This document shows, one piece after another, positions 1 through 5,711 of a stretch of 5,744 nt of DNA (its first letter is position 1; every line of letters starts with the position of its first letter). A program made the translations under genes and the position numbers. The notes under the pieces were generated by a model that made no database searches, had not been told where the DNA came from, and saw only the letters and a list, made by a program, of their open reading frames with translations. The stretch is from an uncultured Clostridia bacterium (GTDB taxonomy: Bacteria > Bacillota > Clostridia > TANB77 > CAG-508), in assembly GCA_948517135.1 (NCBI GenBank), contig CAORJJ010000056.1, positions 8,144-13,887 on the forward strand, written 5' to 3'.

Positions 1-545
1 TTTCTAAGCACTTTTTCTATTTCTACATCTGTTTTAAAAAAGCTTTTAGAAAAATCTGCACTAATAATTTTACCAGTTTTTTCTTCAATATTAACTTCAA
101 TAAATTCTCCATTTTCTTTTGGCATACTACAACTTGTTACTATATATTCTGATAAAAAAGCATTTTTTACTTCAAGGTATTGTATATATTTATCAAAAGT
201 TATTTCATTTAATATATCATTTGATATTAATTTAGCTATTTCCTCTTTAAATCTTTCAGTTGGAGTTGTAGTCTTATGTTCAGTAGTTAAAACAGATGTA
301 GCTACTTTGGTTGATTTTTCATTTCCATAATAAACATATTTATCTTTAATTTCATATATATCATGAATAAATGTAACTAAATATATTTTTTCTGCTTCAA
401 CATCTATTTTTCTTTCTATTTTTTGTCTTGCAAATATCTCTTTTTCTCTTGCTGAATCTTCTATACTAAGTAATAAATTAGGCATTATAAAAGAAAAAGA
501 AATTATTATAAGACTTAAAACAAATAATAATATTTTCTTTACCAT
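1..545 (-). CDS. Hypothetical exported or membrane-anchored protein (C-terminus cut by window edge)
   Basis: This is the third gene of the two-component operon. It has 181 codons without a stop and continues beyond the left edge. Translated by hand it begins MVKKILLFVLSLIIISFSF. That is a Lys-Lys pair followed by about 20 hydrophobic residues, so it is a signal peptide or an N-terminal anchor; I see no lipobox cysteine. The rest is charged and soluble-looking and should lie outside the membrane. Near the visible end it has GEFIEVNIEEKTGKIISADF, faintly like the beta-strand pattern of PepSY-type domains, but too weak to assign. The ATG follows the kinase stop codon directly. Its Shine-Dalgarno GGAGG lies inside the last kinase codons, 11 nt upstream, so translation is probably coupled. 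By position it may be a sensor accessory or target of the kinase. Function is unknown. Confidence 0.75.
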   Translation of the reverse strand, partial: MVKKILLFVLSLIIISFSFIMPNLLLSIEDSAREKEIFARQKIERKIDVEAEKIYLVTFIHDIYEIKDKYVYYGNEKSTKVATSVLTTEHKTTTPTERFKEEIAKLISNDILNEITFDKYIQYLEVKNAFLSEYIVTSCSMPKENGEFIEVNIEEKTGKIISADFSKSFFKTDVEIEKVLR

Positions 546-1943
546 CTAATCTATTACCTCCAATTCAAAAAATACTTTTGTACCAATATTTTCCTCGCTT
601 TCAATATTTATTTTAGAATTATGAAACTCTAAAATTTTCTTACAAAGTGAAAGGCCTATTCCTGTTCCACCATTTTTTCTGCTACGTGATTTATCTACCA
701 TATAAAAATCCTCTGTAACTCTTTGTATGTCTTGTTTTGGAATACCAATTCCTGTATCTATTACAGAAATCACATATTTGTTTCCTTCATAATTTCCCAC
801 AATATAAATACAATTATCTTTAGGTTCTGCTTTTTTAGCATTTTGAACTAAATTTCTTATAACAATTTCTAATAAATTCTCATCTATTTCCACATTTGCT
901 TCTTTTAAATCTAATTTTATTTCTATATCATCAACAATGATTTTTTGACAAACTTTTTCTATAAAATCTTTTATTTTAGTATTTTTTAATTCAATTTTAT
1001 CTTCTGAAATTTCCATCAAAGATAATAGTTTATAAGAAAGTTCCTCAAGTCTTTTAGATTCTGAATATATATAATTCAATGCTGGAATTCTAATTTCGTC
1101 AGAACAATTTTTTAATCTTAGCAAATCTGAATATCCTATTATTGCAGTCATTGGTGTCTTGATTTCATGTGAAAATCCTGATATGAAATCATCTTTTTGT
1201 TTAATAGATATTTCTAATGATTTTATTTGATTTTCAACTTTTTCTGCCATTTTATTAAAACTATTTGCAAGTTCTCCTATTTCATCATTCGTTCTAACTT
1301 TTACTCTTTTTTTGAAGTCACCAGAAGAAATTTCTTTAGTTAACTTGTTTAAATCTTCAATAGGTTTTGTTAAAAATATTGAAAAAACTGCAACAACAAT
1401 TGAAGATATTACTAAAACTATAATATCTGCAAGCATTATATCTTTTAATTGTCTTGCTCTTTCATCATAAATTGAACTAATATCATATATATTTACAATA
1501 TATATACTAACATTACTTACTGTGCAGTATGAGCAAAATATCATATAATTTTTATCTTCAATTTCCTTTATAATATATTTATCATTTTCTTTATCAAATA
1601 AATTCTGTAATCCTAAATAATCTGTTTTATCAAAATTAGAAAAAATTTGAGAAGTATCTTCTGAATAAATTTCAACACTTTCTAAATCATTTTCCATGTA
1701 TGAATATAAAGATTTTATATATTCTATTAAATGATTATCTGTAAATTCTTCTCCTTGCTGAATTTTACTAACAATATTACTGTCTAAATAATATCTCTCT
1801 AGTCTATGTTTATTAGAATTTTGTTTTATTTCTTTTTCTAATGAATTTACAAAATTTTGCCTTACTGTAATATATCTGCTAAATGATAAAATAATAGATA
1901 TAATTATTACAATACCTAGCATCAACTTTATCCAAAATTTCAT
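546..1943 (-). CDS. HAMP-domain sensor histidine kinase
   Basis: Membrane sensor kinase of 465 residues that should autophosphorylate and pass the phosphate to the response regulator encoded just upstream. Order of parts: membrane helix about 7-24; extracytoplasmic sensor region about 25-170; second helix about 172-192; HAMP linker about 190-242 with the DEIGELANSFNKM motif; HisKA domain with FSHEIKTP and phospho-acceptor His259; HATPase_c domain with N-box RNLVQNAKKA (364-368), G1 box DTGIGIP (396-402) and G2 box GGTGIGLSL (425-432). All catalytic motifs are intact. The frame is open 16 codons further upstream, but I place the start at the ATG at 1943 because AAAGGA lies 7 nt before it, whereas the earlier ATG overlaps the regulator's end and has no good site. 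The signal sensed cannot be told; the sensor region is not a fold I recognise. Confidence 0.95.
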   Translation of the reverse strand: MKFWIKLMLGIVIIISIILSFSRYITVRQNFVNSLEKEIKQNSNKHRLERYYLDSNIVSKIQQGEEFTDNHLIEYIKSLYSYMENDLESVEIYSEDTSQIFSNFDKTDYLGLQNLFDKENDKYIIKEIEDKNYMIFCSYCTVSNVSIYIVNIYDISSIYDERARQLKDIMLADIIVLVISSIVVAVFSIFLTKPIEDLNKLTKEISSGDFKKRVKVRTNDEIGELANSFNKMAEKVENQIKSLEISIKQKDDFISGFSHEIKTPMTAIIGYSDLLRLKNCSDEIRIPALNYIYSESKRLEELSYKLLSLMEISEDKIELKNTKIKDFIEKVCQKIIVDDIEIKLDLKEANVEIDENLLEIVIRNLVQNAKKAEPKDNCIYIVGNYEGNKYVISVIDTGIGIPKQDIQRVTEDFYMVDKSRSRKNGGTGIGLSLCKKILEFHNSKINIESEENIGTKVFFELEVID

Positions 1944-1967
1944 AATTTTCCTTTCTAAAATCCAGGA

Positions 1968-1995
1968 ATGCTTGAAACTCTTAAATTTCAAGCAT
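1968..1995 (-). repeat. Hairpin at the regulator/kinase junction
   Basis: Perfect 10-bp inverted repeat, ATGCTTGAAA against TTTCAAGCAT, with an 8-base loop. The stop codon of the response regulator (1981-1983) lies in the loop. AGGA (1964-1967) can pair with TCCT (1999-2002) past a 3-base bulge. In the leftward transcript no U-run follows the stem, so it is not a classical terminator. The kinase ribosome binding site begins about 10 nt after it. It could stabilise mRNA ends, mark a processing site or set the regulator:kinase ratio; the role is inferred. Confidence 0.5.
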
Positions 1996-2638
1996 ATATC
2001 CTATTCTATATACTGTTTTAATTCTGTCTTTCCATCCTAATTTTTTTCTCAATCTTTGAATATGCAAATCTAAAGTTCTTGTTTCAAATTCTAATTCTTC
2101 TCCCCAAACTTTTTCAAAAATAATTTCTCTATATAATGCTGTATTTTTATTTTGAACAAGTAACATAAGTAAATCAAATTCTTTTGGAGTTAAGTCAACT
2201 CTTTCATTATCTTTTTTTACCATTCTTGCTACTGAGTTTATCATTACATTATCAATACATATATTTTCACTCAATTTATTATATCTTCTTAAAACTGCTT
2301 CTACTCTTGCTAAAAGTTCTTCCATAACAAATGGTTTTGTTATATAATCGTCAGCCCCTTCTTTTAAACCTTTTATTTTATCTTTAATTTGTGCTTTAGC
2401 TGTTATAAAAATTACAGGAGTATCTTGCATTTGTTTTATATATTCTAAAAGTTCGTATCCATCCACTTTAGGTAACATTATATCTAATAAAATTAAATCA
2501 TATTGATTTTTTTCTATTAAATCTGCTGCACTTTCTCCGTCACAGGCTGTTTCACATTTATATCCACCGAGATTCTAAACCTATTTTTATTAAATCATTA
2601 ATTGAAATTTCATCTTCTACAATCAAAATTTTATTCAT
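1981..2638 (-). pseudogene. OmpR/PhoB-family response regulator, interrupted by a one-base frameshift
   Basis: Partner regulator of the adjacent kinase. Frame one starts at the ATG at 2638, after GGGGTGAT, and reads MNKILIVEDEISIND, the acidic pocket of a receiver domain. It stops after 26 codons at 2558-2560. Another frame continues from GYKCETACDGE to the end. Dropping one base near 2566-2574 joins them into a 218-residue protein of normal family length. In that numbering the pocket is Glu8-Asp9-Glu10, the phospho-acceptor is Asp52 in LLDIMLPKVDG, and the switch residues are Thr79 and Lys101 (ITKPF). The C-terminal winged helix is complete, with LTPKEFDLL, VWGEELEFETRTLDLHIQRL and TVYRIGYML. 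An internal ATG at 2478 would give a protein without Asp52 and has no ribosome site, so it is an unlikely start. The frameshift is either a real mutation or a sequencing/assembly error; the intact rest favours an error or a very recent event. Confidence 0.85.
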
Positions 2639-2658
2639 CCATATCACCCCACTCAAGT

Positions 2659-2688
2659 ATTATAACCTTAAATTGTATCAAAATTGTA
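2659..2688 (-). promoter_or_regulatory. Probable promoter and operator of the two-component operon
   Basis: On the leftward strand a perfect -10 TATAAT (2659-2664) sits about 20 bases before the regulator ATG. The predicted start near 2652 just precedes the GGGGTGAT ribosome site (2643-2650). No good -35 is found at 16-18 bp. Instead the -35 region holds TACAATTT, TGA, TACAATTT (2670-2688), a direct repeat with an 11-bp period. OmpR-family regulators typically bind tandem half-sites about one helical turn apart, often in place of a -35. This suggests an activated, autoregulated promoter. Confidence 0.5.
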
Positions 2689-2693
2689 AATTT

Positions 2694-2737
2694 TAAGAAA
2701 AAATTAAGACTTACCAAATTCGATAAGTCTTAATTTT
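2694..2737 (-). terminator. Hairpin with U-tail, leftward terminator or attenuator
   Basis: Perfect 14-bp inverted repeat, AAAATTAAGACTTA (2700-2713) against TAAGTCTTAATTTT (2724-2737), with a 10-base spacer in which a C-G and a G-U pair can extend the stem on the leftward transcript. Leftward it ends in six U residues; rightward the tail is only four U before AUG. It therefore fits leftward termination best. No leftward gene precedes it in this window, so it either ends the short RNA from the 2764-2792 promoter or blocks read-through into the two-component operon. The stem is AU-rich, so it may be a weak terminator. Confidence 0.5.
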
Positions 2738-2761
2738 ATGCACCTCTTTAACTATTTTTAG

Positions 2762-2778
2762 AGATTATACTATAATCT
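2762..2778. repeat. Perfect 17-bp palindrome with TATAAT on both strands
   Basis: AGATTATA-C-TATAATCT is symmetric around 2770 and presents a TATAAT box leftward (2764-2769) and rightward (2771-2776). Rightward, TTAACT (2748-2753) lies 17 bp before its box; leftward, TTAACA lies 17 bp before its box. It could be a bidirectional promoter core or the operator of a dimeric repressor. The next gene to the right also has its own better promoter at 2827. Confidence 0.4.
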
Positions 2779-2792
2779 TCATTATGTGTTAA
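2764..2792 (-). promoter_or_regulatory. Leftward sigma-A-type promoter upstream of the hairpin
   Basis: On the leftward strand TTAACA (2787-2792) and TATAAT (2764-2769) are separated by exactly 17 bp, a near-consensus housekeeping promoter. Transcription would start near 2757 and meet the U-tailed hairpin about 20-57 nt later. No convincing reading frame lies between, only a 10-codon GTG frame without a spaced ribosome site. The -10 is half of the 2762-2778 palindrome. In AT-rich DNA such matches can arise by chance. Confidence 0.4.
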
Positions 2793-2826
2793 GCAGAATA
2801 AATATTTCATATTACTTTACATAATC

Positions 2827-2855
2827 TTGATTTTTGTATATATAAGTGCTATAAT
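2827..2855 (+). promoter_or_regulatory. Extended -10 promoter of the membrane-protein gene
   Basis: TTGATT (2827-2832), a 17-bp spacer, then TGC-TATAAT (2847-2855), so the -10 is perfect and carries the extended TG motif. Transcription should start near 2862, giving a leader of about 44 nt before the ATG at 2906. This is the best promoter match in the window. Confidence 0.7.
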
Positions 2856-2905
2856 GTAGCAGTAAACCTTATAAAAATTTACCACAACATGAAAGGAGAA
2901 ACATT

Positions 2906-3889
2906 ATGACATCAGCAATCATCATGGCACTTATTGGAGGACTTTTCTGCACCCTGTTCATCAATGTACACTTCATCAAGCAGTTTTTCAAAGGTCTTCG
3001 GCTCTGCTTTGTAAAGACTCAGACCAAAGATGATGAAGCCCCACCCAATAAGTTCGACTTCAGTTTCTATGGCAAAAGCGATGGAATTACATTTCTAATT
3101 GTACAAGCAATCTTTTTTGCTATCGGATTTGGAATTTTATTCGCATGGTATTATCTCTCAGCTGCCGATCGAACAGTTTCACAATTTATTATTTCAACTG
3201 GTTGGTTCATTGGTTTGATTCACATTCTTAACTGGCTTGTAATTCTTATGATTGATGAATCAAGTCGCATGTTTAAAAATTTTCAGACGCCAAAAGGATT
3301 CTGCAGTTCTGCTCTGATTTTCTCTATTGGAATCTTTTGTATTTCTCTTGGATGTGGCATTGCTGGTTCCTTATATAACTTTAACCACCAGCAGGAAGCT
3401 ACAACTTTCATTCAGGAAGACGACGTTCCTATAATCAGTATGGATACTCTTGAAACTTTGCAAAAAGAGGTAATCATTGATGGATATACAACTGGTAATG
3501 CGCTTTACCGTAATGGTAAAATTATTGTTCCTATTTCTCGGGAAAGCAATGTATCTTATGCTGGCTACGTTGTAATTGAAAACAATGAACCTCATATTAT
3601 TCCCAAAACATTGAGATATACACCCGAGCATTGTACTGCCAATAATCCATGTATGGTAGCAAGAAATAATATGCCTACAAAAATTTTCTTTGGAAATTGG
3701 AGTTTCCAGCTTAAACCCACTGAAAACGGAGATGATGAGGTATATTATGTTTGTGCATATGGTCATTACAGATGGCTTCGCGCAGGACGTGTTGTTGAAG
3801 GCATTGCATTTGTAAATGCAGAAACTGGTGAATTCACCACATGCCCTATCAACGATGTGCCTAATTGGATTACAGGCATTTCCGAGTAA
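2906..3889 (+). CDS. Hypothetical membrane protein, four helices plus C-terminal soluble domain
   Basis: A 327-residue protein I do not recognise. Hydrophobic helices lie at about 4-20, 61-84, 93-116 and 134-157, with a charged loop between the first two (KTQTKDDEAPP). Residues 160-327 form a soluble beta-rich domain. An even number of helices puts the N-terminus and this domain on the same side; the side is unclear. The domain has cysteines 243 and 249 (CTANNPC), plus 283 and 313, and aromatic-rich GNWSF and GHYRWLRAG segments. It ends with EGIAFVNAETGEF followed by DVPNWI, a strand-turn pattern seen in PepSY-like and other envelope proteins, only a loose resemblance. The start is firm: AAAGGAG 7 nt upstream and its own promoter. 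It is a single-gene unit, divergent from the two-component operon and convergent with coaB. It is richer in GC than the kinase operon (sampled lines 42-45%), so it may have a different origin. Confidence 0.9.
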   Translation: MTSAIIMALIGGLFCTLFINVHFIKQFFKGLRLCFVKTQTKDDEAPPNKFDFSFYGKSDGITFLIVQAIFFAIGFGILFAWYYLSAADRTVSQFIISTGWFIGLIHILNWLVILMIDESSRMFKNFQTPKGFCSSALIFSIGIFCISLGCGIAGSLYNFNHQQEATTFIQEDDVPIISMDTLETLQKEVIIDGYTTGNALYRNGKIIVPISRESNVSYAGYVVIENNEPHIIPKTLRYTPEHCTANNPCMVARNNMPTKIFFGNWSFQLKPTENGDDEVYYVCAYGHYRWLRAGRVVEGIAFVNAETGEFTTCPINDVPNWITGISE

Positions 3890-3935
3890 TAAATTGGTAA
3901 ATTAAGTAAAAAGTTTTTTATTTGAAGTAAAGGAA

Positions 3936-3971
3936 AAAGGCCGAGAGCACATTTGCTCTCGACCTTTTTTT
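3936..3971. terminator. Strong convergent terminator
   Basis: Stem AAAGGCCGAGAGC (3936-3948) pairs with GCTCTCGACC plus T residues (3955-3967) around a 6-base loop, with 12 of 13 positions paired and one C-A mismatch. Rightward it runs into seven U residues in total, a textbook intrinsic terminator for the membrane-protein gene 46 bases upstream. Leftward the same stem is followed by five U residues, so it can also end the coaB transcript. Confidence 0.88.
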
Positions 3972-3999
3972 GAAATTTAAGGAATGTCCCTAAATTTCA
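3971..3999. repeat. Short imperfect palindrome between convergent genes
   Basis: TGAAATTTA (3971-3979) and TAAATTTCA (3991-3999) pair perfectly. After an A-C mismatch the inner GGA/TCC (3981-3983 with 3987-3989) also pair. There is no U-run on either side, so it is not a terminator on its own. It abuts the terminator stem and lies 11 bp from the coaB stop codon. The layout, with a GG..CC core inside AT arms, resembles extragenic palindromic (REP-like) elements, but one copy cannot establish that. Confidence 0.4.
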
Positions 4000-4010
4000 T
4001 TCTCCTTTAA

Positions 4011-4778
4011 TTAAAAGAGAAGTTTTTCCAATGCTTTTGCAATTTCTTTTTTTGTATTACATTCTGTTACAACACCGTTCTCGTTCAGAATCATTGCCCA
4101 ATGCTTTCCGCCACCAATTTTTGCCAAGTCATTGGCTACGATATAGTCTGCATTGTTTTTAATTCTTAATCTATCTGCTACACCAAACAGTTCCTCTTTG
4201 CTGACACCTTCCAAAAGCTTAAAACCTACTAATGTTACGTCAGGAGCCATTTCTTTAATCTGACTAATAACCTTAGGAGTAAGTTTCATCATAGTCATCA
4301 GATGAGGCTCGTAAGACGAAATTTTAGTACTATCATTGCAGACAGTCGCAGGATTTTCAAAAATACTCATAAGAGTTTCTTTGCTAATATCCTCTTTCTT
4401 TTCTGCGTTTTGAATAGTTTCCCAAATTTCATCTACCAATTCTTCAGCTCTGATCGTGTACTTTCCTGCGTAATCACCCACAGCAGCAGAATGAATTATG
4501 ATATCAATTTTCTTTGTAGCAAAAATTTCTTTAAGAGCATCAATCAAGTCTTGTGTAGACTCAACTGTTACAAACTGCACTTTATCACTAGCAATTCTTG
4601 GCTTATAAGACATTTTAGTCGAAATATAATAAATAGTATCAATTTCGTCTGCCTTATCTTCTAAAAAAGTTTCAGCAACAACATTACCAAGTGCTCCAGT
4701 AGACATGTTTGTGATTTTCATTACTGCATCAATTCTTTCGTTTGTAGGACCAGATGTAATAATAATGTTTTTTTTCAT
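4011..4778 (-). CDS. coaB: Phosphopantothenate-cysteine ligase, stand-alone CoaB type
   Basis: CoaB joins 4'-phosphopantothenate and cysteine, using a nucleotide triphosphate (usually CTP in bacteria), to give 4'-phosphopantothenoylcysteine in cytosolic CoA synthesis. The 255 residues match the single-domain form known from streptococci and enterococci rather than the fused CoaBC. Visible motifs: ITSGPTNERIDAV (7-19); ITNMSTGALG with Asn24, matching the active-site Asn; IIHSAAVGDY (94-103); TKISS with Lys152, the probable conserved lysine; KLTPKVISQI (165-174); LVGFKLLEGVSKEEL (183-197); ADYIVANDL (210-218). It is about 25 residues longer than the usual streptococcal form, mostly through an acidic stretch near 110-150. 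GGAGG lies 8-9 nt before the ATG, 15 bp after the nitrilase-like gene, so the two are co-transcribed. No CoaC decarboxylase is visible nearby. A changed substrate is possible. Confidence 0.9.
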   Translation of the reverse strand: MKKNIIITSGPTNERIDAVMKITNMSTGALGNVVAETFLEDKADEIDTIYYISTKMSYKPRIASDKVQFVTVESTQDLIDALKEIFATKKIDIIIHSAAVGDYAGKYTIRAEELVDEIWETIQNAEKKEDISKETLMSIFENPATVCNDSTKISSYEPHLMTMMKLTPKVISQIKEMAPDVTLVGFKLLEGVSKEELFGVADRLRIKNNADYIVANDLAKIGGGKHWAMILNENGVVTECNTKKEIAKALEKLLF

Positions 4779-4793
4779 TGTAATTTCCTCCTC

Positions 4794-5651
4794 TTATAAA
4801 TTATTTACAACCATGTTTCTAGGGTTATTCAAATACTTATCGCTTCTGCCAAATCTACTCAAATTTTCATAAACAACAAATTCTCCATAGACGTACTGAG
4901 CAGAATCTTTCGATAAAGAAAGCACATGACAAGCATTCTTTTTACTTTCAATTCCATCTTTTACAAGCCACTCTTTTTCATGAATAGAAACTGGTCCATA
5001 AATATAGCTTTTTCCGTCTCCATAGCTTTCACCTTTATATGTGCTTACGCAATTTAAAGTAAAAGTATACAGACTTTCATTATGATTATGAATACATACA
5101 GTCTCTTCTTCAAAAACATGTGTGTTAGAATTTGAGCAAATTGTAAAAATTCCAAACAGCTTATTTTTAATTTTTTCATCTCGTGCCATATAATAAGCTG
5201 TATGATAATATTCCATACAATTGAGAATATAAATCTTTTTTCCTTTCACCCAAAATTCATGATTTTTCAGTTTGGACTTTAAAAACTCTTTTGGAGAAAT
5301 GAAGGTAATTTTCCTTGCCATAGGTTCTGCACCTGATGCATAGTCTTTGGCAAGTTCACGTTTTTCCCCATTTGCAAAAACAACTGTCGTGTTAATGCCA
5401 TTTTTGTAATAACTTCCTGCTACAATAATTTTTGATATCGATAATTCTTGATACTTTTTCTCATATCTTTCCAAATAAGTCATTTCTGGAAATAAAGATA
5501 TGTCTGGTTTGAACTTTTCTATAATACGAAAAGCAGATTCCATTTGCATCAAAGTTTCTTCTGTCTCAATCAAATATTCATCTTGACTATTACAGTCTAA
5601 ATCAACTTTGAGTTGAAACATGCATACCGATAAATAATCATTCATCCGCAT
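4794..5651 (-). CDS. Divergent nitrilase-superfamily (carbon-nitrogen hydrolase) protein
   Basis: A 285-residue protein with the layout of the carbon-nitrogen hydrolase superfamily, which cleaves amide or nitrile C-N bonds through a Glu-Lys-Cys triad. Candidate triad: Glu56 in PDISLFPEMTYLERY; Lys102 in NGEKRELAKDY, preceded by the typical VAGSYYKNGINTTVVF; Cys145 in KKIYILNCMEYYH. The segment YTFTLNCVSTYKGESYGDGKSYIYGP (195-220) matches the late Asn-Gly-Ser-Pro strand of the fold. Sequence around the Cys departs from common subfamilies, so the substrate is unknown. The frame opens earlier at a TTG (5711), but that codon lies in the -35 box of the promoter. I chose the ATG at 5651, which has AAAGGAG 9 nt upstream. 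A second ATG two codons on is also possible. No signal peptide is seen, so it is cytosolic. It is the first gene of an operon with coaB, suggesting a pantothenate/pantetheine link (vanin pantetheinase belongs to this superfamily), which is inference. Confidence 0.78.
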   Translation of the reverse strand: MRMNDYLSVCMFQLKVDLDCNSQDEYLIETEETLMQMESAFRIIEKFKPDISLFPEMTYLERYEKKYQELSISKIIVAGSYYKNGINTTVVFANGEKRELAKDYASGAEPMARKITFISPKEFLKSKLKNHEFWVKGKKIYILNCMEYYHTAYYMARDEKIKNKLFGIFTICSNSNTHVFEEETVCIHNHNESLYTFTLNCVSTYKGESYGDGKSYIYGPVSIHEKEWLVKDGIESKKNACHVLSLSKDSAQYVYGEFVVYENLSRFGRSDKYLNNPRNMVVNNL

Positions 5652-5682
5652 TTTAATATGCTCCTTTCTCTTTGATGATTGC

Positions 5683-5711
5683 ATTATATAACCTTTCATG
5701 TTATAATTCAA
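5683..5711 (-). promoter_or_regulatory. Promoter of the nitrilase-coaB operon
   Basis: Leftward TTGAAT (5706-5711), a 17-bp spacer and a perfect TATAAT (5683-5688). Transcription would start near 5676, about 25 nt before the ATG at 5651, leaving room for the AAAGGAG ribosome site (5661-5667). DNA further upstream to the window end is almost pure A/T and could act as an UP-like element. This promoter rules out the TTG at 5711 as the translation start. Confidence 0.65.

Noticed and set aside
1944..1991. Sixteen-residue N-terminal extension of the kinase
   Set aside because: It would overlap the regulator's end, lacks a ribosome site and would put hydrophilic residues ahead of the membrane helix; AAAGGA marks the ATG at 1943.
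1981..2478. Short response-regulator gene starting at the internal ATG (MLPKVDG)
   Set aside because: That Met lies in the middle of the receiver motif just after the phospho-acceptor Asp, no ribosome site precedes it, and the missing N-terminus is present upstream in another frame.
2558..2580. Programmed ribosomal frameshift in the regulator
   Set aside because: No slippery heptamer, internal ribosome site or obvious downstream structure is seen at the shift, and response regulators are not known for this; an error or mutation is simpler.
2705..2737. Ten-codon leader peptide starting at a GTG before the hairpin
   Set aside because: The only purine-rich stretch abuts the GTG with no spacing, and the peptide has no run of a single regulatory amino acid, so a peptide attenuator is not supported.
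2639..2905. Riboswitch, tRNA or mobile-element end in the intergenic region
   Set aside because: No cloverleaf, known riboswitch core, transposase or flanking terminal inverted repeats with target duplication could be found; only promoter and hairpin signals are supported.
3371..3766. Leftward 131-codon open frame
   Set aside because: Lies wholly antisense to the membrane-protein gene, has no ribosome site and its translation has no domain-like pattern; it is a shadow frame.
4302..4664. Rightward 120-codon open frame
   Set aside because: Antisense to coaB inside conserved coaB motifs, without a ribosome site or promoter; a shadow frame.
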